Shown: positions 35,126 to 46,704, counted from the first letter of the stretch. The stretch: DNA of 64,000 bases from Lysobacter sp. S4-A87 (GCF_022637455.1 NZ_CP093341.1:2914001-2978000); one strand, 5' to 3'. A program made the numbers and translations. Notes: a model not told the origin generated them from the sequence alone.

Positions 35126-36802
35126 ATGCTCAGACTGACCGACCTCACCCTGCCACTGGACCACCCCGAGCCGGCGCTGCGCGACGCGATCCTGGCGCGA
35201 CTGGGCATCGCCGCCGACGAATTGGCCGGGTACACGGTCGCCAAGCGCAGTTATGACGCGCGCCGGCGTGGCGCGATCGTGCTGATCTATTCGGTCGACG
35301 TGGATACCCCGCGCGAAGCCGACGTCCTTCGGCGGCTGCAGCTGGAGGCCGAAGCCGCAGAGGTCGCGCGCACCGGCGACAGAAGCAAGGTGATGCCCAC
35401 GCCGGACACGAGCTACAAGTTCGTGGCGCGCGCGCCGCAGAACCTTCCGCTGCGCCCCCTCGTCATCGGCATGGGGCCGTGCGGCCTGTTCGCGGCCCTC
35501 GTGCTTGCGCAGATGGGCTTCCGGCCGATCGTCCTGGAGCGCGGCAAGGCCGTGCGCGAGCGCACCAAGGACACCTGGGGCCTGTGGCGCAAGAAGGTGC
35601 TCAACCCCGAATCCAACGTGCAGTTCGGCGAAGGCGGGGCGGGCACGTTCTCCGACGGCAAGCTGTGGAGCCAGATCAGCGACCCCAGGCATTTCGGGCG
35701 CAAGGTCATCGACGAGTTCGTCAGGGCGGGCGCGCCGGACGAGATCGCTTACGTCAGCAAGCCGCACATCGGCACGTTCCGCCTGGTATCCATGGTCGAG
35801 GAGATGCGGGCGACGATCGAGTCCCTGGGCGGCGAGATCCGGTTCAGCCACCGCGTCGACGATCTGCTGGTCGAGACCGACCGCGCCGGTACGCGCCACG
35901 TGCGCGGTGTGACGCTGCAGGGCGGCGAGCAGCTGCGCGCCGACCACGTCGTGCTGGCGCTGGGCCACAGCGCACGCGACACGTTCGCGATGCTGCATGC
36001 GCGCGACGTGTTCGTCGAAGCGAAACCCTTCTCGATCGGCTTCCGCATCGAGCATCCGCAATCACTGATCGACACCGCCCGCTTCGGCCCGCAGGCCGGG
36101 CATCCGCTGCTCGGCGCGGCCGACTACAAGCTCGTGCACCATTGCCGCAACGGCCGCTCGGTGTACAGCTTCTGCATGTGCCCGGGCGGCACGGTGGTCG
36201 CCGCGGCCAGCGAGCCAGGACGCGTGGTCACCAACGGCATGAGCCAGTACTCACGCAATGAGCGCAATGCGAATGCGGCGATCGTCTGCGGCATCACACC
36301 GGAGGATTACGCGCGCTACGGCGAGGGTCCGCTCGCCGGCATCGAGCTGCAGCGGCACTGGGAAGCGCGCGCGTTCGAGCTCGGCGGCGGCGAATACGAA
36401 GCGCCGGGGCAACTGGTGGGCGACTTCCTGAAGGGCAGGGCGTCGAGCGAATTCGGCACGGTGCTGCCCTCGTACAAGCCCGGCGTGCGTCTGGGCGACC
36501 TCGCGCCATCGCTGCCCGAGTACGCGATCGAGGCGATCCGCGAGGCGTTGCCGGCGTTCGAAAAGCAGATCCGCGGCTTTGCGATGCACGACGCGATATT
36601 GACCGGCGTGGAAACCCGCACCTCTTCGCCGGTGCGCATCACGCGCGGCGAGGACGGCCACAGCGTGAACACACGCGGCCTGTTTCCGGCAGGCGAAGGT
36701 GCTGGCTACGCGGGCGGCATCCTGTCGGCCGGCGTCGATGGCATTCGCACAGCCGAAGCGGTCGCGCTCGATATCGTGTCCCGCACCACGCGCGCCGCGT
36801 AG
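35126..36802 (+). CDS. FAD-dependent oxidoreductase (NAD(P)/FAD family, BFD-like)
   Basis: Cytoplasmic flavoprotein of 558 residues. After an N-terminal domain of about 100 residues (MLRLTDLTLPLDHPE...), the FAD-binding Rossmann motif is LVIGMGPCGLFAALVLAQMG. It is followed by the family-typical NVQFGEGGAGTFSDGKLWSQ and, near the end, GLFPAGEGAGYAGGILSAG. This is the widespread 'uncharacterised FAD-dependent dehydrogenase' group; no substrate is known. The start is ATG 35126, with ATG 35117 (MHRM) an equally possible choice because neither has a clear ribosome binding site. Confidence 0.9.
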   Translation: MLRLTDLTLPLDHPEPALRDAILARLGIAADELAGYTVAKRSYDARRRGAIVLIYSVDVDTPREADVLRRLQLEAEAAEVARTGDRSKVMPTPDTSYKFVARAPQNLPLRPLVIGMGPCGLFAALVLAQMGFRPIVLERGKAVRERTKDTWGLWRKKVLNPESNVQFGEGGAGTFSDGKLWSQISDPRHFGRKVIDEFVRAGAPDEIAYVSKPHIGTFRLVSMVEEMRATIESLGGEIRFSHRVDDLLVETDRAGTRHVRGVTLQGGEQLRADHVVLALGHSARDTFAMLHARDVFVEAKPFSIGFRIEHPQSLIDTARFGPQAGHPLLGAADYKLVHHCRNGRSVYSFCMCPGGTVVAAASEPGRVVTNGMSQYSRNERNANAAIVCGITPEDYARYGEGPLAGIELQRHWEARAFELGGGEYEAPGQLVGDFLKGRASSEFGTVLPSYKPGVRLGDLAPSLPEYAIEAIREALPAFEKQIRGFAMHDAILTGVETRTSSPVRITRGEDGHSVNTRGLFPAGEGAGYAGGILSAGVDGIRTAEAVALDIVSRTTRAA

Positions 36803-37020
36803 CGTTCAGGTGTCACCTTCGATCTGACTCAGATTCTGACGATCGTCCACTTCTGGCTGCGGTTTCAAGCGGTCATTGGGGTGCAGCAGTCGCCTGTTGC
36901 TGATGTCCGCTTCCGACCCGAACCGGCCATGCCGCCTGGATCGCAGGCACGTCACGCCGTGTTCACGCCCGAGCCTCCGACACTCACGCCTCTGCCGATC
37001 GGCATCCCGGAGTCGTAGCC

Positions 37021-38445
37021 ATGAAGCTCTTCTCGATCGCAGCAATGATCGCAGCGCTGGCCCTGGCGAGCTGTGCGCGCCAACAGGAGCCCACTCCTGC
37101 CGGATCTGACTCCGCAAAGCCGCCGCCGGCCGAATCCGCAGCCGTCTCCCCGAATGAGGCCTTCGAGATTGCGCGGGATGCGTACATCTTCGCCTTCCCG
37201 CTGAACTACTACTACCGCACGGTCCATTCGGAGATCCTCGACCCCGGCAACCCGAAGAGCATCGGAGGTTTCGGCAAGTGGCGGCACGACGGCCTCGCCA
37301 AGCCCGCCGACACTGAAACGACGATGCCGAACAACGACACGCCCTATAGCTGGGCGTGGGTGGACCTGCGCGCCGAACCGTGGGTGCTCACCCAGCCGCC
37401 GGCGGACGGCAATCGCTTCTACAGCAGCGTGTGGGGTGACCTGTGGGGCTTCATCATCGACTACCCGGGCTCGGTGATCGATGGACAGAAGGGAGGTCGC
37501 TACCTGCTCGCTCCTTCCAACTGGCAGGGCGAACTCCCGAAGGGGGTCAATCGCGTCATACGCGGCGAAACCACCATCGTGGGCACGCTGACCCGCACCG
37601 CGGTATCTGGCCCGGCCGACTTGGGGAAGATGGAAGCCATCCAGCGCGGCTACAAGCTCGAGCCCCTGAGCGCGTATCTGGGCCAACCGGCACCGGCGGC
37701 AGCGGCCACCCCTGCGTGGCCTGCATGGGATGAGGCCGCCATGACCGATCCGCGTTTCTTCGAGCTGACCAACTTCCTGCTGCAGTTCGTTGTCCCCAAC
37801 GAGGGCGACAAGTCCATCTACGAGCGCATGGCGCGCCTGGGCATTGGCCCCGGTGGCACCTACAAGGCTGATGCGCTGGCGCCTGAAATTCGTGATGCGG
37901 TGGCGCGCGGCATCGCCGACGCGCACCAGCAGATCGTCGACGGCGCTGCGAAGGCGGTGGACTCCACCCTGCTGTATGGCACGCGCGACTACATGACCAC
38001 GCGTTACCTGGATCGTGCCGTCGGTGTCGAGGCGGGAGGCATCATTCCCAACGTGGTGAAGCAGGCCAAGTACGGGCAGTGGACGAAAGACGCCAGTGGT
38101 CAGCCGATGACGGGCGCGAACAAGTACACGTTCACCCTGCCGGCCTCCGACTTGCCGCCTGTCAGGTTCTTCTGGAGCTTGACGATGTACGACCTCAAGA
38201 CTCGCTTGCTGGTCGATAACCCCATCAACCGCTACTCGATCGGCGACCGCACGCCCAACCTGAAGAAGAACCCGGATGGCTCGCTGACGATCTATGTCCA
38301 GCACGAGTCGCCGGGCAAGGCGCGGGAGAGTAATTGGCTACCGGCGCCTGCCGGCGAGATGAGCATCATCTTGCGCATGTACGGACCGGAGGACCGCATC
38401 CTCAACGGCCAGTACAAGCTCCCGGATCCGGTGACGGTGCAATAG
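37021..38445 (+). CDS. DUF1254/DUF1214 lipoprotein
   Basis: Exported lipoprotein of 474 residues. Lipobox ALASC gives lipidated Cys18, followed by a low-complexity linker. The DUF1254 domain starts with AFEIARDAYIFAFPLNYYYR and includes MPNNDTPYSWAWVDLR; the DUF1214 domain contains PVRFFWSLTMYDLKTRLLVDNPINRYSIGDRT. The family is common in soil bacteria and has no established reaction. It stands alone, with a hairpin after it. Confidence 0.9.
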   Translation: MKLFSIAAMIAALALASCARQQEPTPAGSDSAKPPPAESAAVSPNEAFEIARDAYIFAFPLNYYYRTVHSEILDPGNPKSIGGFGKWRHDGLAKPADTETTMPNNDTPYSWAWVDLRAEPWVLTQPPADGNRFYSSVWGDLWGFIIDYPGSVIDGQKGGRYLLAPSNWQGELPKGVNRVIRGETTIVGTLTRTAVSGPADLGKMEAIQRGYKLEPLSAYLGQPAPAAAATPAWPAWDEAAMTDPRFFELTNFLLQFVVPNEGDKSIYERMARLGIGPGGTYKADALAPEIRDAVARGIADAHQQIVDGAAKAVDSTLLYGTRDYMTTRYLDRAVGVEAGGIIPNVVKQAKYGQWTKDASGQPMTGANKYTFTLPASDLPPVRFFWSLTMYDLKTRLLVDNPINRYSIGDRTPNLKKNPDGSLTIYVQHESPGKARESNWLPAPAGEMSIILRMYGPEDRILNGQYKLPDPVTVQ

Positions 38446-38480
38446 CGTTCCCGCCGGCGGAACCCCGGTACCAGCGACAC

Positions 38481-38499
38481 GCCCTCTCCAGCAGAGGGC
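38481..38499. terminator. Hairpin between two convergent genes
   Basis: A 7-bp perfect stem GCCCTCT / AGAGGGC with a 5-base loop lies between the DUF1254 gene and the end of the DUF885 gene. No U-run follows on either strand, so termination strength is uncertain. Confidence 0.5.
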
Positions 38500-38519
38500 G
38501 CGTCGCGTCAAGCGTGGGT

Positions 38520-40343
38520 CTATTTTGGTCGCGTGGCGATCCAGTCATCGACTGACGCTTCCAGCACCGCCAGCGGCAACGCGCCGTTGCCGAGCACCAG
38601 GTCATGGAAGGCGCGAATGTCGAAACGCTGCCCCAGCGCCGTGCGCGCACGCTCTCGCAACGCGACGAACTTCAGGTGACCGACCTTGTACGAGCAGGCC
38701 TGGCCTGGCTGGACAAGGTAGCGGTAGACCTCGTTGCGCACTTCGGTTTCCGGCATGCCGGTGTGCGCGCGCATGTACGTGATGGCCTGTTCGGGTGTCC
38801 AGCGCTTGCGGTGGAGCCCCGTGTCGACGACCAGTCGCACGGAGCGGAACAGCTCGGCGCGAAGTCGCCCCAGATCGCCCCACGGGTCGTCCCTGTACAG
38901 GCCCATCTCGGAGGCCAGTTGCTCCGCGTACAGCGCCCACCCTTCGGTGAACGCGCTGGGGTTGAGGCTGCGGCGCAGCAGCGGCAGATCGGTCAACGTT
39001 TGCGCGATGGCAATCTGGAAATGGTGGCCAGGCGAGCCCTCGTGGTAGGTCAGCGTGGGCAAGCTCCACCGCGTGTTCGCCTTCAGGTTGCCGAGGTTGA
39101 TGAAGAACACGCCCGGACGCGAGCCATCCATTGCCGGCTGCACGTAGTAGGCGCCGGGTGCGTTGGCCTCGGATTGCCGAGGTACCGGGCGCACGTCCAG
39201 GGGCTCGGGCGGCGTGCGACCGAAATAGGTCGGAATGTGAGGCTCCAGCGCCGCCAGATTGTGGCGGATGTCGGCGATGAGCTCGGCGCGTCCGGCCTCC
39301 GTATCGGCGTACTGGAACCGCGGGTCCGTCAACAACGCCGACATCCGCTCGCCAACGCTGCCCTCGGTGCGGCCCTGTGTGCGCAGGCGCGCGTCCATCT
39401 CGCGTTCGATGCGCGCCACTTCGGAAAGTCCGAGGGCATGGATCTGATCCGCGTTGAGGTCGGTGCTCGTGTTCCAGCGCAGAGCGGCGTCGTAATACGC
39501 ATCACCGCCTGGCAGCGCCCACACGCCACGGTTGCCCGGCTTGCGCGCGACTTCAGCGTCGAGCCGCGCCAGCAACCGGGCGTAAGCGGGATTGGCATCA
39601 GTACGTACGGCGTCGACCGCTTGGGCGAGCAACTCGTCTCGACGGGCTGTCGGCACCTGGGACAGCGCCTCGAGCTTGCGCTTGAAGGAGAGCACCAGCG
39701 GACTCAGTGCAGGCTCGGGCGAGATCAGGGCGCGGATCTGCGCGGCGGCGCCTTCCATGGCGACTTGCGGAGGCAGCACACCGTGCGCCTTCTGCATATC
39801 GAAGTTCGCACCGACCTCGTCGATCTTCTTCGCCACCGCATGCAGTCGCGACACGTACGAGCGTGCGCCGGCCTCATCGCGCACGGCATGCTGGTTCTCG
39901 AGGAATTGCGGCAAAGACACCGGGATGCTGAACAACTGATCCACGGCGTAGGTGGACGCGCCGGCCGGTAACCACGCCGGCGCCCATTCGGGCTGCATCA
40001 GTTCAATCTGGCGATGGTAGAACCATACAGCCAGGCCATAGCTCCAGCGATCCTGGCCGGTCAGCTGCATTTGATCGAAGTGCTCGACCTCATCCAGGTT
40101 GTGCTGCATCTGCGTGCGCAGCACGGCCCGTCGCTGCAGGGAGACGTCGGTGAGCTGGCCTGACAGGTCGATGCCATCGCCGCTGAGCCCGAGCAATGTC
40201 CGCAGCTCGGGATCCTGGCGCACTGCGCCCATCATCTGCGTGTCGAGCAGGGCGCTGACTGTGCGAGGTTTCTCGGCCGCAAGGGCGGGGGTGGCCAGGC
40301 CGAGCGCGGCGGCGACCAGCAGCGCGATGGAATGACGGGGCAT
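38520..40343 (-). CDS. DUF885-family exported protein (putative metallopeptidase)
   Basis: Exported protein of 607 residues with signal peptide MPRHSIALLVAAALGLATPALA. The body matches the DUF885 family, widespread in xanthomonads. The segment TLTYHEGSPGHHFQIAIAQT contains HExxxGHH, which looks like a gluzincin-type metal site with two further ligands downstream, and SAFTEGWALYAEQLASEMGLY follows it. The fold is thought to be related to M3/M32-type peptidases. Peptidase activity is inference from the motif. No operon partner is evident. Confidence 0.88.
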   Translation of the reverse strand: MPRHSIALLVAAALGLATPALAAEKPRTVSALLDTQMMGAVRQDPELRTLLGLSGDGIDLSGQLTDVSLQRRAVLRTQMQHNLDEVEHFDQMQLTGQDRWSYGLAVWFYHRQIELMQPEWAPAWLPAGASTYAVDQLFSIPVSLPQFLENQHAVRDEAGARSYVSRLHAVAKKIDEVGANFDMQKAHGVLPPQVAMEGAAAQIRALISPEPALSPLVLSFKRKLEALSQVPTARRDELLAQAVDAVRTDANPAYARLLARLDAEVARKPGNRGVWALPGGDAYYDAALRWNTSTDLNADQIHALGLSEVARIEREMDARLRTQGRTEGSVGERMSALLTDPRFQYADTEAGRAELIADIRHNLAALEPHIPTYFGRTPPEPLDVRPVPRQSEANAPGAYYVQPAMDGSRPGVFFINLGNLKANTRWSLPTLTYHEGSPGHHFQIAIAQTLTDLPLLRRSLNPSAFTEGWALYAEQLASEMGLYRDDPWGDLGRLRAELFRSVRLVVDTGLHRKRWTPEQAITYMRAHTGMPETEVRNEVYRYLVQPGQACSYKVGHLKFVALRERARTALGQRFDIRAFHDLVLGNGALPLAVLEASVDDWIATRPK

Positions 40344-40538
40344 GCGGACTCCATGGAGCGAAGCGGTGCTTACGCGAGGGCGCTATGGTGCGGGCGCACC
40401 GCGCACGCGTCGAGTGCTCTGGTCACGTATTGCGAGCCCATGACGCATCGTTGGGCATGAACATGCATGGGGTGCCTTGCACGAGGCCGCACTGCCTCCG
40501 ACAAGGGGTGCTGTGAGCCATCGCGTGGCTGCGGTGGC

Positions 40539-41087
40539 TCAGCCCGCTGTCCCCTCGACGGGTTCCGCTGCCTTGGTCGGGTAGGTCAGCAGATAGAGCA
40601 GCACCAGGATGCCTCCCACCGGCGCCAAGCTGATGAGCTGCCACCAGGGATTGAGGCCGGCGTCACGCAGGCGCCGGGTGCACGCCGCGACCCACGGCAG
40701 CAGCACAAGCAATGAGGCGATCTGCAGGGGCAACTGACCGACAGCTTCGGCCAGTACCTGGGCGACGGCCAGCAGCATTGCCACGGCGAGCGCGAACCAC
40801 CAGAAATCAGCGCGTGGCGTCGTGCCGGTGAAGTCCAGGCCGCGAAGCACGCCTTCGCGCATCGCGTCCAGGGCCGGCTGGCTCGGCGACGGATCGCCTG
40901 CCAGCAGGCTCTCGGCCGGCACCTCGAAGACGGCAGCCAGTGCCCGCAAGGATTCCGTCGAAATCTTCGCGCCTGACTCGAGGCGCTGGATGGTCCGCAG
41001 GTTCAAGCCACTCAGTTTGGCCAGTTGCTCCTGCGACCATTGGCGGGCAGTGCGTAGTTCTCGAAGGCGGGTGCTGTTGACGTGCAT
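40539..41087 (-). CDS. XRE-family HTH protein fused to a DUF805-like membrane domain
   Basis: Protein of 182 residues. Residues about 4-62 are a Cro/C1-type helix-turn-helix (LRELRTARQWSQEQLAKLSG, then RTIQRLESGAKISTESLRAL). The C-terminal part has hydrophobic helices and the DUF805-like hallmarks DFTGTTPRADFWWFALAVAM, RRLRDAGLNPWWQLISLAPV and ILVLLYLL. This gives a membrane-tethered DNA-binding regulator, a layout seen in other xanthomonads. Target genes are unknown; the neighbours are unrelated. Confidence 0.85.
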   Translation of the reverse strand: MHVNSTRLRELRTARQWSQEQLAKLSGLNLRTIQRLESGAKISTESLRALAAVFEVPAESLLAGDPSPSQPALDAMREGVLRGLDFTGTTPRADFWWFALAVAMLLAVAQVLAEAVGQLPLQIASLLVLLPWVAACTRRLRDAGLNPWWQLISLAPVGGILVLLYLLTYPTKAAEPVEGTAG

Positions 41088-41262
41088 GGATGCTCCTGGT
41101 CATCAGTGCGCGGGTCACGCCATCATCCTGCCGCATGCCCGCCCCCGTGACGACACGGCCCCGACAGGGGGACGACACGAGGCCGACGGCGCGCCGCCGG
41201 GTGCGCAATGGGGTAGGGTGGCGACGGCCGGCGCTGATGTCCGCCCCCGGCCCCGCGGAGGA

Positions 41263-42312
41263 CTACAGCGGAAGCTCTGGCGAAACCGCTCGCCCCTCCG
41301 ACGCCGCGCGCATCGCCGCTTCCATGACGGCCATCACCCGGATGGCCTCCTCGGGTAGAACGGGATTGGGCCCTTCGCCCGCGATGGCCTGCGCGAGCTC
41401 CACATAGAACCGGGACTGGTCACCCGGGACGGCGGCCCGCGTCTGGAGCGGGCCGTCATCGCATCGCCATTGCAAGGGATCGGGATCGATACCCCATTCC
41501 GGGTCGCCGGGTCGCAGTCCCGCAATCAGCTGCTGCTCCTGGCGATCGGGCTGCGCCTTGACCAGGGATCCCCGCGTTCCATGCACGACGAAGCGCGGTC
41601 CGGGAATCGCAGCGAGCATCCCTGCATGCAGGATGGCCCTGATCGCTCCGAAACCGAGCACGACGTGTGCCCAGTCGTCCGTCGTTGCGCCGCTGCGTTG
41701 CTGCGCCAGGTTCGCCTGCACGGTATCGGGCCATCCGAACAGGGCCAGCGCCTGATCCACCAGGTGAGGTCCAAGATCCCACCACAGGCCCGTTGCCGGT
41801 CCCGGTCGCTCGCGCCAGCGATCACGCACTTGCGGACGGAAGCGTTCGATGCGCGATTCGAAATGACGAGCCTCGCCGATGAGGCCTTCGCGCATGGCCT
41901 GCCGCACCGAGATGAAATCGCTGTCCCAGCGACGGTTGTGAAACACCGACAGGATCCGGCCATGGGCCTTCGCCGTCGCGCTCAGTTCGCGTGCTTCCGA
42001 CAGGTCGGGCGTCATCGGTTTGTCGACGACGACGTGCTTGCCCGCGCGCAGCGCAGCTTGCGCGAGCGGGAAGTGCGTGTCGTTGGGTGTGGCGATCACC
42101 ACCAGGTCAATGCCGGGGGCGACGACCGCCCGCAGGGGGTCGCTTTCGACCGGCACGCCGGGAAGTTCGGCCTGCACCTGCCCGGGTCGGCTTGAGGCAA
42201 CCAGCTCCATGGACAGTCCGGCGACCGACTGGATCAGCGGTGCATGGAATGTGCGCGCGGCATAGCCGTATCCGATCAGCGCAATGCGAATTGGACTGGA
42301 AGCGCTGCTCAT
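41263..42312 (-). CDS. Gfo/Idh/MocA-family oxidoreductase
   Basis: NAD(P)-dependent sugar or polyol dehydrogenase of 349 residues. The nucleotide-binding motif is IALIGYGYAARTFHAPLIQ near the N-terminus, followed by DLVVIATPNDTHFPLAQAAL and the catalytic Lys in GKHVVVDKPMTPD. The C-terminal domain has the usual GLWWDLGPHLVDQALALFG with the His/Asp pair. It resembles the YdgJ-like group. Start ATG 42312 was chosen because the sequence begins with the Rossmann fold soon after; an upstream ATG would add about 20 Gln/Thr-rich residues. Confidence 0.92.
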   Translation of the reverse strand: MSSASSPIRIALIGYGYAARTFHAPLIQSVAGLSMELVASSRPGQVQAELPGVPVESDPLRAVVAPGIDLVVIATPNDTHFPLAQAALRAGKHVVVDKPMTPDLSEARELSATAKAHGRILSVFHNRRWDSDFISVRQAMREGLIGEARHFESRIERFRPQVRDRWRERPGPATGLWWDLGPHLVDQALALFGWPDTVQANLAQQRSGATTDDWAHVVLGFGAIRAILHAGMLAAIPGPRFVVHGTRGSLVKAQPDRQEQQLIAGLRPGDPEWGIDPDPLQWRCDDGPLQTRAAVPGDQSRFYVELAQAIAGEGPNPVLPEEAIRVMAVMEAAMRAASEGRAVSPELPL

Positions 42313-42504
42313 CGCGGATACCTTCGTGGCTGCTTCATCGTGCGTGTCAGTTTGGGTTTGCATGGCCAGGGCTGTCCAATGCACTGGACCATCAGCCTGG
42401 CCTGGTCCATCAAGCGCCAGCGGGGCCATTTGCGGTCATATGCCCGGATGGGGCGGCCAGACGGTGGTAACGTCCGCTCCGATCCATATCGGTTGGGAGC
42501 CTCC

Positions 42505-43758
42505 ATGCGTCGTCGCGACTTCCTCACTGCAGCTATCGCTGCCACCGGGGCAGCGTCCACTGCCTTCGTGCCGGCCATGGCTGCGCCCCCCGGGGTTACC
42601 GGGTTGACCTCCCTGACCACTGGCGCCAAGCCGATCTCCGTGGAGGAGCGCCTGGCGCGGATCGCCAAGCTGCAACGGCTGATGGTCGACCGGAAAATCG
42701 GCGCCCTGATCCTGGAGTCGGGTTCGAGCCTGGATTACTTCACCGGGGTCCAGTGGCATCGCTCGGAGCGTACGACGGCCGCCGTGATCCCGGCGCGTGG
42801 CGACGTCGTCGTCGTCACCCCGGCCTTCGAAGTGCCCTCGGTACGCGAGACACTGGCGGTGGGCGGTGAGGTGCGGCCGTGGAATGAGCATGAAAGCCCG
42901 TTCGCCCTCCTGGTGGGCGCCCTTCGCGACCGTGGCGTTACTTCCGCACCGATCGCATTCGAATCCACCACGCGTCTGTTCATCGTCGATGGCGTGCGCC
43001 AGGCAAGCGCCGGTGCCTACCAGGTGGTGTCGGGCGACGCCCTGGTGAAAGCCGTCCGGCTGATCAAGTCCCCGGCCGAACTCGCGCTGATGCAGGCCGC
43101 CAGCAACGTCACCCTGGCGGCGCTGCGCCACGTCCATGGCAACGTCCGCCCCGGCATGCGCCCCGACGAGATCGCCGCCATGACGGATGCCGCCACGGTG
43201 GCACTGGGCGGCGTGCCGGGGTTCGCCCTCGTGCTGCTGAACGAGGCCAGCGCCTATCCACACGGCTCCAATCAGCCGCAAACCCTGCGCGAGGGCTCGG
43301 TCATCCTGATGGATGTGGGTTGCACCGTGCATGGCTATCAATCGGACATCTCGCGCACCTGGGTGATGGGCAAGCCAACGGCGAAACAGCGGAAGGTCTG
43401 GGATACCGTCAAGCGCGGCCAGGAACTTGCGTTGAAGACGGCAACGTTGGGCACGCCGGTGGGCACCATCGACGACGTCGTGCGCGCCTACTACGAAAAG
43501 GAAGGCTGGGGCCCCGCCTACCGCCTGCCCGGCCTTCCCCACCGCACCGGCCACGGCATCGGCCTGGACGGTCACGAGCCGCCCTATCTGGTCCACGGCG
43601 ACACCACACCGTTGGCACCCGGAATGTGTTTTTCCGACGAGCCGGGAATCTACATCCCGGGAGAATTCGGCATCCGCCTGGAAGACTGCTGGTACATGAC
43701 CGAAGGCGGCCCGAAACTTTTCACCGGTTTGGCCAGGTCGATTGACGATCCGATCTGA
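42505..43758 (+). CDS. Tat-exported M24-family metallopeptidase (Xaa-Pro peptidase type)
   Basis: Exported peptidase of 417 residues. The N-terminus MRRRDFLTAAIAATGAASTAFVPAMA has an RRxFL twin-arginine motif. The M24 'pita-bread' domain has all five metal ligands: MDVGCTVHGYQSDISRTW (two Asp), HRTGHGIGLDGHE (His), and DEPGIYIPGEFGIRLED (two Glu). Such enzymes cleave Xaa-Pro bonds or act on related substrates in the periplasm. It is followed by the sulfatase gene about 110 bp downstream. Confidence 0.92.
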   Translation: MRRRDFLTAAIAATGAASTAFVPAMAAPPGVTGLTSLTTGAKPISVEERLARIAKLQRLMVDRKIGALILESGSSLDYFTGVQWHRSERTTAAVIPARGDVVVVTPAFEVPSVRETLAVGGEVRPWNEHESPFALLVGALRDRGVTSAPIAFESTTRLFIVDGVRQASAGAYQVVSGDALVKAVRLIKSPAELALMQAASNVTLAALRHVHGNVRPGMRPDEIAAMTDAATVALGGVPGFALVLLNEASAYPHGSNQPQTLREGSVILMDVGCTVHGYQSDISRTWVMGKPTAKQRKVWDTVKRGQELALKTATLGTPVGTIDDVVRAYYEKEGWGPAYRLPGLPHRTGHGIGLDGHEPPYLVHGDTTPLAPGMCFSDEPGIYIPGEFGIRLEDCWYMTEGGPKLFTGLARSIDDPI

Positions 43759-43871
43759 TCGTCGTTTAGGTTCGTGACGCCGATGCGACGCCAGTGACAG
43801 GCGACGCTGCTTTCACCGGCGGAGGACAACAATCCTCCGCCGCCCTCCCGCGGCGTCTACGGAGACAGGTG

Positions 43872-45422
<1,551 letters not shown>

Positions 45423-45445
45423 GTGTCGTAGTCCGGCGAGTGTCC

Positions 45446-45474
45446 GGTTACGGCCCGCCTGGCGGGCCGTAACC
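45446..45474 (+). terminator. Strong hairpin after the sulfatase gene
   Basis: A perfect 13-bp stem GGTTACGGCCCGC / GCGGGCCGTAACC with a CTG loop lies 24 bp after the sulfatase stop, followed by TTGTCGG. It is probably a terminator despite the short U-run. Confidence 0.7.
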
Positions 45475-45532
45475 TTGTCGGGGGTACTTTGGCCGCGCGA
45501 TAAGCTGGAGCCCCTCGCGATAGGAGTCCGAC

Positions 45533-45781
45533 ATGTTGCAGATGCGTCCAGGCTGCGAGTGCTGCAATGTTGATCTGGCGCCGGATTCGACAGACGCCTG
45601 GATCTGTTCGTTCGAGTGCACGTTCTGCACGACCTGCGTCGAGTCAGTTCTGGGCGGTCGGTGCCCCAACTGCGGCGGTTCGTTCTCCAGGCGTCCCACC
45701 CGCGTAGGTGGCGCCCTGGAAAGAAACCCGGCATCTACAGAGCGCGTTTTCAAACCCGGTGGTTGCCCTCCGGTGGGCTGA
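45533..45781 (+). CDS. DUF1272 small Cys-rich protein
   Basis: Protein of 82 residues with the DUF1272 pattern: CECCNVDLAPDSTDAWICSF, then ECTFCTTCVESVLGGRCPNCGG and SRRP. The paired Cys suggest binding of two zinc ions. The family is widespread in proteobacteria with no known function. ATG 45533 is preceded by an AGGAG (ribosome binding site). Confidence 0.88.
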   Translation: MLQMRPGCECCNVDLAPDSTDAWICSFECTFCTTCVESVLGGRCPNCGGSFSRRPTRVGGALERNPASTERVFKPGGCPPVG

Positions 45782-46079
45782 TCGGGAGTTAGGGGCTGAG
45801 TGGCCCGGTGATGCCGTCTCGACGACGCCAGGAGCGCGACCGATGGCTGGCCCCTCGCACTGAAATCCCGTGGCCGCTGCGGCTTCATTCCCCACAGACA
45901 CTCTGGTGGGGGCCAAGGAACGAGTCAGAGGTGGTCACAGGCATCGCGTTGTCGGGGGTACTGAAGCGAGGGCCGGTTGTGGCTGTCAGGATGGTTGGAG
46001 GCGCGCTCCCCTCGTCTGGTGATGGCCGGCCCGCGGGCTCGGTCGCGTTGGTACACGTGCTGCAACTTGATCGGCGGCC

Positions 46080-46571
46080 ATGCTTCCAAGTGCCCGACAA
46101 CTCGTGTCCGTTCTGCGTGCCAGCTTCATGGCGCTGCTTCTGCTGGGGCTGGCGACGCAGCCAGTCCTGATAGCGGCTGGGCAGCTCCACGAAGTCGAAC
46201 ACGCCGCGGCCGGTATCTGGGGCCATGACCACGACCACGACCATGACCATGACCATGTTTATGGCCATGATCACGACCATGATCACGACCATGATCACGA
46301 TCGTGGTGCGGAGCCCGGGAAGCTTGGCTCCCCCAGCACTGATCCCGGCCACGCAACAGGATCCCACGGCCTTTTGCACCACCACGCGGTGATCGTGGCG
46401 GCCGACGTCCTTTCGGTCGCCCCCATATGCGTAATCGTGAAGACGACGTCCACGATCTTCCGCCTGCCCGAGCGCGACGTTCCTGCGGGCAGATGCGCGG
46501 GGCCATTCCGTCCGCCAATCGCCTGGGTTCCCAGACCTAGCGCCACCGATCGAAGAAGCTTCGACGCCTAG
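46080..46571 (+). CDS. His/Asp-rich exported protein, possibly metal-binding
   Basis: Protein of 163 residues. It has an N-terminal signal peptide (SFMALLLLGLATQPVLIAAG), then a region of alternating His and Asp: GHDHDHDHDHDH and a second run after VYGHDHDH. A third His cluster, GLLHHHAVIVAADV, follows. The C-terminus ends with PFRPPIAWVPRP. The His runs suggest binding of zinc or other divalent metals; similar proteins occur beside cation efflux genes, but none are adjacent here. The repeated GAYCAY codons (46219-46305) are prone to length change. Coding status is likely but not certain. Confidence 0.6.
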   Translation: MLPSARQLVSVLRASFMALLLLGLATQPVLIAAGQLHEVEHAAAGIWGHDHDHDHDHDHVYGHDHDHDHDHDHDRGAEPGKLGSPSTDPGHATGSHGLLHHHAVIVAADVLSVAPICVIVKTTSTIFRLPERDVPAGRCAGPFRPPIAWVPRPSATDRRSFDA

Positions 46572-46704
46572 CGTGTCCGGCATCTGCTGGCGTGCCCATC
46601 GGCCCGTTTGGTCGATGGCGGGCCTTGGGTGCGCCCTCGCTACTCGGTGCCTCGCGGCGTCGAGCCAGGCGTCCGTATCGGTGACCAATCCCCCGGATTG
46701 GACG

